This document shows, piece by piece, positions 15,749 through 23,517 of a DNA stretch of 64,000 nucleotides (position 1 is its first letter; every line of letters begins with the position of its first letter). This DNA is from a bacterium (lineage in GTDB: Bacteria; Chloroflexota; Anaerolineae; Caldilineales; Caldilineaceae): assembly GCA_016124945.1 (NCBI GenBank), contig WGMT01000063.1, forward strand, positions 32,755-96,754, read 5' to 3'. Both the position numbers and the translations under genes were made by a program. The notes under the pieces were generated by a model, which did not search any database, had not been told where the DNA came from, and worked only from the letters and a program-made list of their open reading frames with translations.

Positions 15749-15988
15749 ATGTCTCGCAAATGTGTCATCACCGGCAAAGGGGTACAACACGGCAACAACG
15801 TGCCCTGGTCCAAGAAGAAGACGCAGAAGGTTTGGAAGCCCAATCTGCAAAAGAAGAAGTTTTTTGTGCCCGAGCTGGGCCGCGCCGTGACGCTGCGCGT
15901 CTCGACCAAAGGACAGAAGATCATCGATAAAGTCGGCCTCATGGCCTATCTGCGCCGTGAAGGACTCAGCCTCAAGGACATCACGTAG
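15749..15988 (+). CDS. rpmB: Ribosomal protein bL28, zinc-free (C-minus) paralogue
   Basis: This 79-residue protein has the L28 core (SRKCVITGK, GNNVPWSKKKTQK, PNLQKKKFF, RVSTKGQKIIDK). Only one cysteine (C5) remains, so the zinc-ribbon cysteine pairs of the C-plus form are absent. Such paralogues replace the zinc-containing protein in ribosomes when zinc is scarce and are classic Zur targets. The gene sits between a COG0523 GTPase and a FAD oxidoreductase (3-base gap downstream), with AAAGGAG about 8 bases upstream of ATG. Confidence 0.93.
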   Translation: MSRKCVITGKGVQHGNNVPWSKKKTQKVWKPNLQKKKFFVPELGRAVTLRVSTKGQKIIDKVGLMAYLRREGLSLKDIT

Positions 15989-15991
15989 ACG

Positions 15992-17158
15992 ATGCTCGAC
16001 TGGTTGATTGTGGGCGGTGGGATTCACGGTGTCCACATTGCCCATAGTCTCTTACGGCGCAATGGGGTGGCGCGGGATCGGTTGTGTGTCGTCGATCCCC
16101 ACGCCGATCCGCTGGCGCGCTGGAATCATTGCACCGCCAACGTGGGCATGCGCTACCTGCGTTCGCCCAGCGTCCACCACCTGGGGCTGGACAGCGAGGA
16201 ATTGACCCGCTTTGGCCGCACCCCGCATGGACGGGTGTTGGAACGTTACAGCCCACCCTACGACCGGCCCGCCTACGACTTCTTTCAGGCCCACGCTTGC
16301 CAGGTGGTGACGGAATTACAGCTGCCGGATTGTTGGGTTCAAGGCACTGCCGACTGTCTGCGCCGGGTTCCCGGCGGTTGGGGCGTGCAGTGCGCCTGTG
16401 GAGAAATCCAGGCGCGGCGGATCGTCCTAGCATTGGGGCGGACGGCGTTGCGCATGCCCGACTGGGCTGCCGTGCTCCAAGCCCGTGGCGCGCCGGTGGA
16501 TCACATCTTTTCGCCCGGCTTCCGCCGCACCGACCTACCCGATTGGCAACATGCCGTGGTGGTGGGCGGCGGCATCTCCGCTGGGCAGACGGCGCTGGCC
16601 CTGGCCAAACGCCAACCGGGCGCGGTGACGCTGCTGCTACGCCGCCCCATCGACGAGCATCAGTTCGACAGCGATCCGTGCTGGAACGGCCCCAAGTGTC
16701 TGCGCGACTTTCACGCCTGTGGCGACTATGGACAACGCCGCCACCTGATCGCTGCCGCTCGTCACCCCGGCTCAATGCCCAAGGATATCCTCACCAAAGT
16801 ACGTTACGCCGTCCGCGAAGGGACACTGTACCTGTGCGAAGCCGAAGTCGTCCAGGCGGAAATCGGCATCGGCGGGCAGATTTCGTTGAGCTTTAGTGAC
16901 GGCGACTGGCTGAACACCGATCGGCTGCTGTTGGCCACCGGCTTCCGCAGTGAACGCCCCGGCAGTGCTTGGATCGACCGCGCCATCGCCGAGTTTGGCC
17001 TGTCCTGTGCGCCGTGTGGCTATCCCATCGTCGATGCACGGCTCGCCTGGGCGCCGGGCCTGCATGTCAGCGGTCCACTGGCGGAACTGGAGATCGGCGC
17101 CACATCGCCCAACATCCGCGGTGCACGCGCCGCGGCGGATCGGTTGGGACACATCTAA
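15992..17158 (+). CDS. FAD/NAD(P)-binding oxidoreductase (flavin monooxygenase-like) in the zinc operon
   Basis: This 388-residue protein has two Rossmann motifs: VGGGIHGVHIA (about 8-18) for FAD, and VVGGGISAGQTALALA (about 190) for NAD(P)H. A LLATGFRSERPG segment near the C-terminus is typical of flavin-dependent monooxygenases and related disulfide-reductase-like enzymes. It lacks a redox CxxC. It starts 3 bases after the L28 stop and is probably co-transcribed with L28 and the COG0523 gene. Its role in zinc limitation is unknown; oxidation of a small-molecule ligand is one possibility (inference). Confidence 0.82.
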   Translation: MLDWLIVGGGIHGVHIAHSLLRRNGVARDRLCVVDPHADPLARWNHCTANVGMRYLRSPSVHHLGLDSEELTRFGRTPHGRVLERYSPPYDRPAYDFFQAHACQVVTELQLPDCWVQGTADCLRRVPGGWGVQCACGEIQARRIVLALGRTALRMPDWAAVLQARGAPVDHIFSPGFRRTDLPDWQHAVVVGGGISAGQTALALAKRQPGAVTLLLRRPIDEHQFDSDPCWNGPKCLRDFHACGDYGQRRHLIAAARHPGSMPKDILTKVRYAVREGTLYLCEAEVVQAEIGIGGQISLSFSDGDWLNTDRLLLATGFRSERPGSAWIDRAIAEFGLSCAPCGYPIVDARLAWAPGLHVSGPLAELEIGATSPNIRGARAAADRLGHI

Positions 17159-17185
17159 TCATGAGTTCTCAGTGGAGAGGTTTTT

Positions 17186-17303
17186 ACCGCAAAGGCGCAA
17201 AGAGGGAGGAAAGAAAGTGAAAAAATCAATGCCCTAAGTTTAGGACCCTAAGTTTAGGTGATCTCTTCTCTTCTTCCCTTTGCATTCTTTGCGCCTTTGC
17301 GGT
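17186..17303. repeat. Inverted-repeat element (copy 2 of the CCGCAAAGGCGCAAAG family) with two small palindromes
   Basis: ACCGCAAAGGCGCAAAG at 17186-17202 is inverted at 17287-17303, as in the element at 668-803. Inside lie two exact copies of CCTAAGTTTAGG (17233-17244 and 17247-17258), 14 bases apart. The element occupies the leader region of the AztD-like gene. Confidence 0.8.
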
Positions 17304-17348
17304 GACTTTGAAACGTTTGTACATCTTCGATTCTCGAAAGGAGATTAT

Positions 17349-20039
17349 ATGAAAACTTTGCTTTTCCTTCCGCGCCGTCTCTGGAGTGGATTGGCGTTCA
17401 CGCTGGCGCTGCTGTTCACAGCAGGCTGTGCCGTTGTACCGGTGCCTGTGGTTGTGACCGACCAGGGCATCCTGATCCCGTTGCCCGGCGCGGTGGCGGT
17501 AGAAGAGACGCACGATCACGACCACGAAGATCACGACCACGAAGATCACGACCACGAAGATCACGATCATGAGGAAGAAGCCCACGATCATGACCAGGAT
17601 CATGACCACGACATGACCGAAGGCAGCGTGCTCAAGGATCGCCGTCTGCTGGTCGCCGACAGCCAATCGGGGCTGGTGCAAGTCTTCGACCCGAACACCG
17701 GCGACGAGATCGCCCACTTTGATCTGGCCGGTGCGGCGCGTGTCTACACCACCGAAGACGAACGCTACGCCTTCGCCGTGCAGACGGAAGCCGGCGCTGT
17801 CAACGTCATCGACGGCGGCGTCTGGATCGAAAATCACGGCGATCACATGCACCCCTACACACAGGACCCTGCCCTGCTCGACCTGACAATGACCGGGCCG
17901 ACACCCATCCACTTTGTGGATCACGACGGATTGACGGCCATCTTCTTCGACGGCGACGGCACCACACAAGTGATCGACCGTGCCACACTGGCCGGTGAAG
18001 GCGAGATCCTCTCCTTCGATTCGGGCAAGCCGCATCACGGCGTCGGCTTTGCCGTGGCTGGCAAGGTGATCGTCTCCGCTCCCGATCCTGGCGACAGCGC
18101 GCTGCCCATCGGCGTTGATGTCTACAGCATGGACGGCGAGCTGTTGCAGAGCTTCCACGAATGCCCCGGCCTGCATGGCGAGACGGCGCTGGGTGCGCTC
18201 ATTGCCTTTGGTTGTAGCGACGGTGTGTTGATTGTGGACACCAGCAGTGAGGAATTCACTTCACAGAAGATCGCCAACCCGGCGGACGCCGAAAACCGCC
18301 GCGTGGGCACCCTCATCGCCCACAAGGAACTGCCCTTCTTCATCGGCAACTTCGCCGCCGACGGGCTGGCCTGGATCGATCCTGCCGCCGGCACCCTGAC
18401 GCCGCTGATCCTGCCCCTGGCGCAGGCCGGTTTCAAGTTCGACGCCCACGGCGAACACCTCGTCGTCCTCACCGTGGACGGGCAGATCCACACCCTCGAC
18501 CCGATGACGGGCGAGATCAGCAACAGCGCCGCCCTGGTCACCCCGATTGACCCCGAAGCGCCACGCGGCTCGCCCCGCCCAGTGCTGGCTGTGGACAACG
18601 GTGTGGCCTTCGTCAGTGACCACACCACCGGCGAGGTTCACGTCGTCGATCTGGCGACGCTGACCGTGCATCTCACCTTTGCCGCCGACGGCATCCCCCT
18701 GAGCATGACCACAGTGGGCATTCCTGCTGAGGAAGAAGACCACGACCACGATCATGAGGCCGAAGCCCACGACCACGCCGATCATGAGCATGCCGTCACC
18801 CTGGACCTACCGGTCTGGGGTGGGGCGGCCGAGGCCGCCGGTCACCTGGTTGTGGCCGATCCGGTGGACGGTGGCATCACCGTCTACGCGCTGGCCGACG
18901 GCGCAGTGGTGGCCGAAATCGCCGACGTCAGCATGGACGGCCACGCCGGGTTCGTGGCGCTGCCCGATGGCCGCGTCCTCTTGGCCGACAACGTGGCGCA
19001 AGAATTTGTGCTCCTTAATCTCGGTGGCGAAGCGCCGACCATTTCCGGTCGCGCGTCGCTGCCCGGCAATGCCATCCACTTCGCTGTGGACGAAACACAC
19101 TCTTTTGCTGTAGTCAGCACCGCGCCCGATTTCGAGAGCGGCGAAGGCGAAACTACGTTGACCCACGTCGATCTGTCCACGCTGGCGGTGACCTCCGCGC
19201 TGATTGAGTCGGGTGAACCGGGCGTGCTGGTGGGCGACGGCGTCATCCTACACCGCGACGGTGGCCCAATCGGGCGGCTGGAGAGCTTCGCCGTTGACGG
19301 TTTCAGCGCCGAAAGCGCCCCCATCAACTTCATCGACATCGGCGCCTACGGCCACGGCGAAGCCTTCGTCAACGGCCATGCCTACGTGGCCACCGACGAC
19401 GGCATTGACGTCATCCACGTAGAGGGGACAGATCTGGGCTACGAAGCACTCATCCCCTGGAACGTTTCGGATCGGGAAGGTGGGCGCGCCTACTACATGC
19501 GCGCTGCGCCCAACGGCGGCTACCTGTGGAGCTACCTGCGCATCGTAGACGAAAGCGCCGTCGATCCGTGGGAAAACTGGCAGGATTGGCAGAACGATCT
19601 CTACGTGGTCGATCTGGCCGCGACTGAAGCGACACGGCTTGAACTGGGGCCGGGTCTCATCTACCGCATGGCGCTCACCGACAAGCTGGCCCTCCTCGTG
19701 CGCCTGCACCCCGACGGTGACGTGGCCCACTTCATCGACGCCGACCCGACTTCGGAAACTTTCCTGACCGAAATCGCCGCGGTGACGCTGCCGCCCACTG
19801 GCGACGCGCCCGAAGCCGGCATCGCCCCCTGGGACGCGGCCGGTCAACGCATCCCTGCGCTCAGCGCCGACAGCCGCTGGGCCTTCGTCACCAGTGGCGG
19901 TGACGGCGCGGTCATCGTCATTGACATCGAAGCGCAGGCCGTCGTGGGCATGATCGAAGCGCCCACCCACCTCGACGGCGGCGGCTACCTCCTCATCGTC
20001 GAACCCGGCGCTCCGCTCTTGGATCGGGTGGGGAGATAG
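17349..20039 (+). CDS. Double AztD-like beta-propeller zinc metallochaperone lipoprotein
   Basis: ATG 17349 follows AAAGGAGATTAT. The 896-residue product has a lipobox (LFTAGC, Cys27) and a dense His/Asp/Glu tract (about 55-88). A propeller region carries AztD hallmarks (GGVWIENHGDHMHPY, TPIHFVDHDG, KPHHGVGF, ECPGLHGE). A second His-rich tract lies at about 461-485, and a second propeller-like half runs to the end. AztD is a periplasmic zinc chaperone of about 400 residues that loads the binding protein AztC. Here two units appear fused. The binding protein follows at 20279. Zinc storage or hand-over at the cell surface is the likely role. Confidence 0.85.
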   Translation: MKTLLFLPRRLWSGLAFTLALLFTAGCAVVPVPVVVTDQGILIPLPGAVAVEETHDHDHEDHDHEDHDHEDHDHEEEAHDHDQDHDHDMTEGSVLKDRRLLVADSQSGLVQVFDPNTGDEIAHFDLAGAARVYTTEDERYAFAVQTEAGAVNVIDGGVWIENHGDHMHPYTQDPALLDLTMTGPTPIHFVDHDGLTAIFFDGDGTTQVIDRATLAGEGEILSFDSGKPHHGVGFAVAGKVIVSAPDPGDSALPIGVDVYSMDGELLQSFHECPGLHGETALGALIAFGCSDGVLIVDTSSEEFTSQKIANPADAENRRVGTLIAHKELPFFIGNFAADGLAWIDPAAGTLTPLILPLAQAGFKFDAHGEHLVVLTVDGQIHTLDPMTGEISNSAALVTPIDPEAPRGSPRPVLAVDNGVAFVSDHTTGEVHVVDLATLTVHLTFAADGIPLSMTTVGIPAEEEDHDHDHEAEAHDHADHEHAVTLDLPVWGGAAEAAGHLVVADPVDGGITVYALADGAVVAEIADVSMDGHAGFVALPDGRVLLADNVAQEFVLLNLGGEAPTISGRASLPGNAIHFAVDETHSFAVVSTAPDFESGEGETTLTHVDLSTLAVTSALIESGEPGVLVGDGVILHRDGGPIGRLESFAVDGFSAESAPINFIDIGAYGHGEAFVNGHAYVATDDGIDVIHVEGTDLGYEALIPWNVSDREGGRAYYMRAAPNGGYLWSYLRIVDESAVDPWENWQDWQNDLYVVDLAATEATRLELGPGLIYRMALTDKLALLVRLHPDGDVAHFIDADPTSETFLTEIAAVTLPPTGDAPEAGIAPWDAAGQRIPALSADSRWAFVTSGGDGAVIVIDIEAQAVVGMIEAPTHLDGGGYLLIVEPGAPLLDRVGR

Positions 20040-20074
20040 GGATTAGGGACTGGGGAAGAATTTACCCCCCTCTA

Positions 20075-20120
20075 ACTCCCCCCGTGAAAGCCGCTGAGGA
20101 CAGCGGACACGGGGGGAGGA
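20075..20120. terminator. Nested hairpin after the AztD-like gene
   Basis: TCCCCCCGTG pairs with CACGGGGGGA and, inside it, GCCGCTG pairs with CAGCGG, forming a two-tier stem-loop about 40 bases after the stop. There is no clean T-tract, so terminator function is uncertain. Confidence 0.5.
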
Positions 20121-20278
20121 CCGTTAACCTGTAGGCGGCGTTGGTTCTGCTTGGGTTTGTCCCAATATTGGCATCATCTCGTCCACACGACAACGGCTCC
20201 CTCCCCGCCTCAATTTGTCAACGAGACATCAAACTCAACCATTGCGGGGAGGGTTGGGGAGGGGTTCTGATCACATCC

Positions 20279-21208
20279 ATGCGAAAACTCACACTATTTT
20301 TTCTCATCTTTTTGCTAACCGGCTGCACCGTTCCTGTGCAACCGCCGCCCGCGGACCCGGTGACCCGCTTGCAGGTGGCGGCGAGTTTCCCGGTGTTGGC
20401 CGACATTGTGGCCAACGTGGCCGGAGATCGCGCCGACGTCTGGTCGGTGATCCCTGTGGGCGCCGACCCGCACACCTTCCAGACCGCGCCGCAAGACGTG
20501 GTGCGCATGAGCGACAGCGATCTGCTCGTGTTCATCGGTGCCAACTTCGAACGCTTCACCGAATCTGGCGTGTGGCGGCGGGCGGCGCGGGATGCCGAAA
20601 TCCCTGTGTTGGTGGTGGCAGATCATATCGAGTTAATCAAGATCGACAAAGTCATCGATCACGGTGATCACGTCCATGATCTACGCGACGGCGATCCCCA
20701 TGTGTGGCTCGACCCGCGCAAGGTGATGGAGATGATCCCCGCCATCGTCGATGCCCTCTCCGCCCAGGACCCCGACGGCGCGGATGCCTACGCTGCCAAC
20801 GGTGACCGTTACCTCGAAGAGTTGACCCTCCTCGACGCGGAACTGGAAGCGTCCATCGCCCGCATCGACCCGGCGCGGCGCAAACTGGTGGTACACCACG
20901 ACGCCTACACCTACTTCGCTGCCCGCTTCGGCTTTGACGTCGTCGGCTACGTGGTGCGCAACCCCGGCACCGAGGAGCCGTCCGCTGCGTCGGTGGCCGA
21001 ATTGAGCGATCAGATCGCCGCCAGCGGCGTGGACGTCGTCTTCCGCGAGCCGCAGTTCAACGCCAAGATCCTCGAAGTGTTGGCCCAAGATCACGGCATC
21101 CGCGTGGGGCTGCTGCTCACAGACACCTTCATCGACGGCGTAGACAGCTACGTCGATCTCATGCGCTTCAACATCGAGAGTCTGCTGAGCTATCTTGCAC
21201 CGATGTAA
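20279..21208 (+). CDS. Zinc ABC transporter substrate-binding lipoprotein (ZnuA/AztC family)
   Basis: From ATG 20279 the 309-residue product has a lipobox (FLLTGC) and the cluster A-I metal-binding protein fold. Predicted zinc ligands are H65 (GADPHTFQ), H141 (DPHVWLDP), H206/H207 (VVHHDAY) and an acidic residue near the C-terminus. A short His/Asp loop (DHGDHVHDL, about 128-134) is typical of ZnuA/AztC. The in-frame extension back to 20141 has no signal peptide and was rejected. It follows the AztD-like gene, matching AztC-AztD pairs, but no permease or ATPase gene is nearby. Confidence 0.92.
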   Translation: MRKLTLFFLIFLLTGCTVPVQPPPADPVTRLQVAASFPVLADIVANVAGDRADVWSVIPVGADPHTFQTAPQDVVRMSDSDLLVFIGANFERFTESGVWRRAARDAEIPVLVVADHIELIKIDKVIDHGDHVHDLRDGDPHVWLDPRKVMEMIPAIVDALSAQDPDGADAYAANGDRYLEELTLLDAELEASIARIDPARRKLVVHHDAYTYFAARFGFDVVGYVVRNPGTEEPSAASVAELSDQIAASGVDVVFREPQFNAKILEVLAQDHGIRVGLLLTDTFIDGVDSYVDLMRFNIESLLSYLAPM

Positions 21209-21227
21209 GATCCTCTTAACCCTTCAC

Positions 21228-21266
21228 GACAAAGGGACTTCGCCGGCGTAGCGAAGTCCCTTTGTC
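21228..21266. terminator. Bidirectional terminator hairpin between convergent genes
   Basis: GACAAAGGGACTTCGC and its exact reverse complement (16-bp arms) enclose a 7-base loop, between the stop of the zinc-binding protein (+) and the His-rich gene (-). T-containing tails lie on both sides. Confidence 0.8.
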
Positions 21267-21305
21267 ATTTCGTTCTACATCCTTCGTAGAAAAATCTGTC
21301 TGTTG

Positions 21306-21629
21306 CTAGAGCAGTGCAAGTGGCCCGTGGTCGTCACAATGATCACCGTGGGGGTGGTGGAGCCGACCCTCTACCAAGAAATCGTAGTGGTCACCGTGGG
21401 GCACCAACTCATGTCCGCAGCCATTGTGTTTGCAGTTGCACTCGACCGGCTTGCATTCAGCCGGGTTGGTTTGGCTGATGGCAATGACATGTTCGTCGTA
21501 ATGATCCTCGTGGGGATGGTGCAGGTGTCCATCGTGTAAATAGTCGGTGTGGCCATCATGCATAACTCGGGTATGTCCACAATACTCTGAATGAATGTGG
21601 GTATGTTGCGGGTGATCATTGCACTGCAT
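21306..21629 (-). CDS. Small His-rich repeat protein, probable zinc binder
   Basis: This 107-residue protein contains two versions of one unit, (H)DGHTDYLHDGHLHHPH and PHGDHYDFLVEGRLHHPH, with Cys-His pairs (CGH, CNCKHNGCGH) between. It is over one quarter His plus Asp/Glu. Similar small proteins are seen near zinc genes in other bacteria and are often given misleading names. It has no signal peptide or membrane segment, so a cytoplasmic zinc reservoir or donor is a reasonable guess. AGGAGACATGCT precedes ATG 21629. It is followed on the same strand, upstream, by a zinc-type ArsR gene, and the two are probably one operon. Confidence 0.8.
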   Translation of the reverse strand: MQCNDHPQHTHIHSEYCGHTRVMHDGHTDYLHDGHLHHPHEDHYDEHVIAISQTNPAECKPVECNCKHNGCGHELVPHGDHYDFLVEGRLHHPHGDHCDDHGPLALL

Positions 21630-21674
21630 AGCATGTCTCCTAATGAAAATATGGGAATATGGAAATCGAAAACC

Positions 21675-22025
21675 CTAGGCTTCCTTCACATGATCCAACC
21701 CTTGGTGAAAAAGGGTGTGAATGTGATCATCGGCAAGGGTATAAAACGCATGTTGCCCGGCCCGGCGTACTTTGACCAGCTTTGCCTGCCGCAGCAGACG
21801 CAATTGGTGTGAAATCAACGGCTGCGATTTATCCAACATCAGGCAAATGTCACCAACGCACATCTCGGCATGGGCCAATAGCCCGATTATGCGAACTCGC
21901 GTCGGATCCGACAGTGCTTTGAATAGCTCCGCCAGATTCTGCCCCAAAGATTCATCCAGAAGGTGATTTTCGGCAAATGCAGCTAGATTGTGGTCGCCGT
22001 CACATAGGAAGTTTGATTCGCTCAT
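21675..22025 (-). CDS. ArsR/SmtB-family zinc sensor repressor (alpha5 site)
   Basis: This 116-residue winged-helix repressor has a DNA-recognition helix in SQPLISHQLRLLRQ. The alpha5 metal site is complete: D99 and H101, then H112 and E115, with the same spacing as SmtB/CzrA (DxH-x10-HxxE). Zinc binding there releases DNA. An alpha3 CVGDIC pair (C56, C61) is also present. It is probably co-transcribed with the His-rich protein downstream. The AT-rich block at 22097-22140 is the likely operator. Codons 2-5 are part of a tandem repeat that continues into the leader. Confidence 0.92.
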   Translation of the reverse strand: MSESNFLCDGDHNLAAFAENHLLDESLGQNLAELFKALSDPTRVRIIGLLAHAEMCVGDICLMLDKSQPLISHQLRLLRQAKLVKVRRAGQHAFYTLADDHIHTLFHQGLDHVKEA

Positions 22026-22089
22026 TGTTTGATTCGCTACTGGGTTTGATTCGCTACTGGGTTTGATTCGCTACTGGGTTTGATTCAGT
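22010..22089 (-). repeat. 17-bp tandem repeats spanning the leader and first codons of the ArsR gene
   Basis: On the minus strand AGCGAATCAAACCCAGT is repeated, with AGCGAATCAAAC present four times plus one degraded copy. The last copy encodes residues 2-5 of the repressor. No normal Shine-Dalgarno is visible before ATG 22025, so copy number could affect translation. Confidence 0.75.
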
Positions 22090-22096
22090 CAGTAGT

Positions 22097-22140
22097 TGAT
22101 TAAATATGAATATATAAATATATGTTTATGTATTTATAGT
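22097..22140. promoter_or_regulatory. AT-rich ArsR/SmtB-type operator-promoter region
   Basis: ATATGAATATATAAATATAT followed by GTTTATGTATTTATAG is strikingly AT-rich in a GC-rich locus and resembles SmtB/CzrA operators (ATATGAA half-sites). Placed just upstream of the ArsR gene, it probably mediates autorepression. Confidence 0.55.
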
Positions 22141-22208
22141 AGACCGAAGGCGCTTACATGTCAAGTTACCCAAGTACCGTCTTCTCTTCCGCCTTACTCA
22201 TTGTGCCA

Positions 22209-22267
22209 AATGCGACATGATCTCAGTCGCATTCGCGTCAACAGCCTTTTGAAAACACGTCTATACT
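22209..22267 (+). promoter_or_regulatory. Candidate Zur-type operator and promoter of the second COG0523 operon
   Basis: AATGCGAC (22209-22216) and GTCGCATT (22226-22233) form a perfect 8-bp inverted repeat around a 9-base centre. Just downstream are TCAACA (22238-22243) and TATACT (22262-22267), a plausible weak -35/-10 pair. The TGCGACA half-site matches the one at 14355-14362, ahead of the first COG0523 gene. Confidence 0.5.
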
Positions 22268-22389
22268 GTCGGAACGAAATCTTTCCTGTGTGAAACGGAC
22301 GACTGTCCACGACCCGAAGGAGCGCATGCATGGACTGGGCGAATCGTTGGCTGGGCGGTTTCTGAAACCCCGGCATTCTGGACGCTCCC

Positions 22390-23493
22390 GTGCGGGGCGT
22401 AAATGAACCCTATTCACCGTCGCTGGCCCAATGGCTGACCGCTGGACACACCCCGACTGCACCATCCGCCGCGCCGCCGCCGTCCTGGTTGACCAGTGGA
22501 CGCGCTGTGGCCGTGCGCAATGTCGCCCTGGCACGTCGCGGGCTGTTGACCTTGCTCACCGCGCCAGGACAGTCCGTCCATTTGCCTGCCAACGCCACAC
22601 ACGATCTGGTGGAGACGGTCAAACGCAGCAGACTGCAACCCTGTTTGCGTCCCCTGGCCGAAGACCTATCCCTGGCGGTCGTCGCGGACGATTTCCCCGC
22701 TTTGATCTGGGCACAGCCGCAGGCCGCCGCGGGGACAATTCAAGGTCACCGCGCCCCACTGGTACTCGACCACGCCGCCACCCTGCCCGTGGACGGAATG
22801 CTGCCGCCCAATGTGGCGGTCGCGATCTACGGTCTGCACCTGAGCGCCGATCCCAAGGACGCCGGCGCGCTGCTCCTCTTCGCCGATGACGCGCTGGCCG
22901 CAGTTTTTGCCAATGCCATCCCAGTGGCCGGGCGCATCTCCGCCGCGTCACTGGCGCGGGTCTGGCAACATTGGCAGCCGCTCATCACCCGCCAACAGGA
23001 CCGCGTGGCTCAGGTGCAGCAAGGCATTGCCCAAGCGGCAGGGCTGCACACCGCCATAGCCGCCGACGGCGCGCTGCCCCACGGCGTCTTCGTGCAGATT
23101 CCGGCGGAATGTGACGCAGCCACCTTCGCCGTCTACGCCTTGAGCGAGAACACGCCGCTACATTGGCTGCCCCAATGGCGTCCACTGCACCCGTGGGCAG
23201 TGACTGAGCGAAAGAGTGCGACGGTCCTGGCGCGGTGGATGCTGGCGCCGGTGGGGCCGAACTTCAGCGACGAGGAAGTGGAGCAGACCGTGTTGGGCGT
23301 CGTCAAGGCCGCCGAGTACTTGGGCGTGCGCTGGCAACTCGATCCACCCCGCGCCGCCGCCTATGCCGCGCTCATGGACATCACCTACGGCCCTGGCCAC
23401 GACGCCTACCGGCCCGCTTTCGCCACGCCCGTCGTCGTCGATCCACATGCCTATTTCCCAACGCAGGTCGAAGCCCTGGCCTGTAAGTTGTAG
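22390..23493 (+). CDS. Unrecognised protein leading a COG0523 operon (weak PLP-enzyme-like features)
   Basis: The 367-residue frame opens after TGA at 22363 and has GTG 22390 as the only early start, without a strong ribosome site. No domain was recognised with confidence. A stretch around VLDHAATLPVDG...VAIYGLHLSADPKDAGALLLF faintly recalls the DegT/DnrJ aminotransferase core (EDAA...FSFHATKN...GGAL) but lacks the lysine. The protein has no signal or membrane helices. It lies 24 bases upstream of a COG0523 gene, with WD40 and Zur-like genes following, so a zinc-limitation role is likely by context. The function is unknown. Confidence 0.7.
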   Translation: MRGVNEPYSPSLAQWLTAGHTPTAPSAAPPPSWLTSGRAVAVRNVALARRGLLTLLTAPGQSVHLPANATHDLVETVKRSRLQPCLRPLAEDLSLAVVADDFPALIWAQPQAAAGTIQGHRAPLVLDHAATLPVDGMLPPNVAVAIYGLHLSADPKDAGALLLFADDALAAVFANAIPVAGRISAASLARVWQHWQPLITRQQDRVAQVQQGIAQAAGLHTAIAADGALPHGVFVQIPAECDAATFAVYALSENTPLHWLPQWRPLHPWAVTERKSATVLARWMLAPVGPNFSDEEVEQTVLGVVKAAEYLGVRWQLDPPRAAAYAALMDITYGPGHDAYRPAFATPVVVDPHAYFPTQVEALACKL

Positions 23494-23517
23494 TTTATTT
23501 CATTTCAAGGAGATCCC

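Noticed and set aside
17226..18176. 316-residue frame antisense to the AztD-like gene, with an IVIFVVVIFVVV-type stretch
   Set aside because: The hydrophobic run is the antisense of the His/Asp-rich repeat, so it is not a membrane protein.
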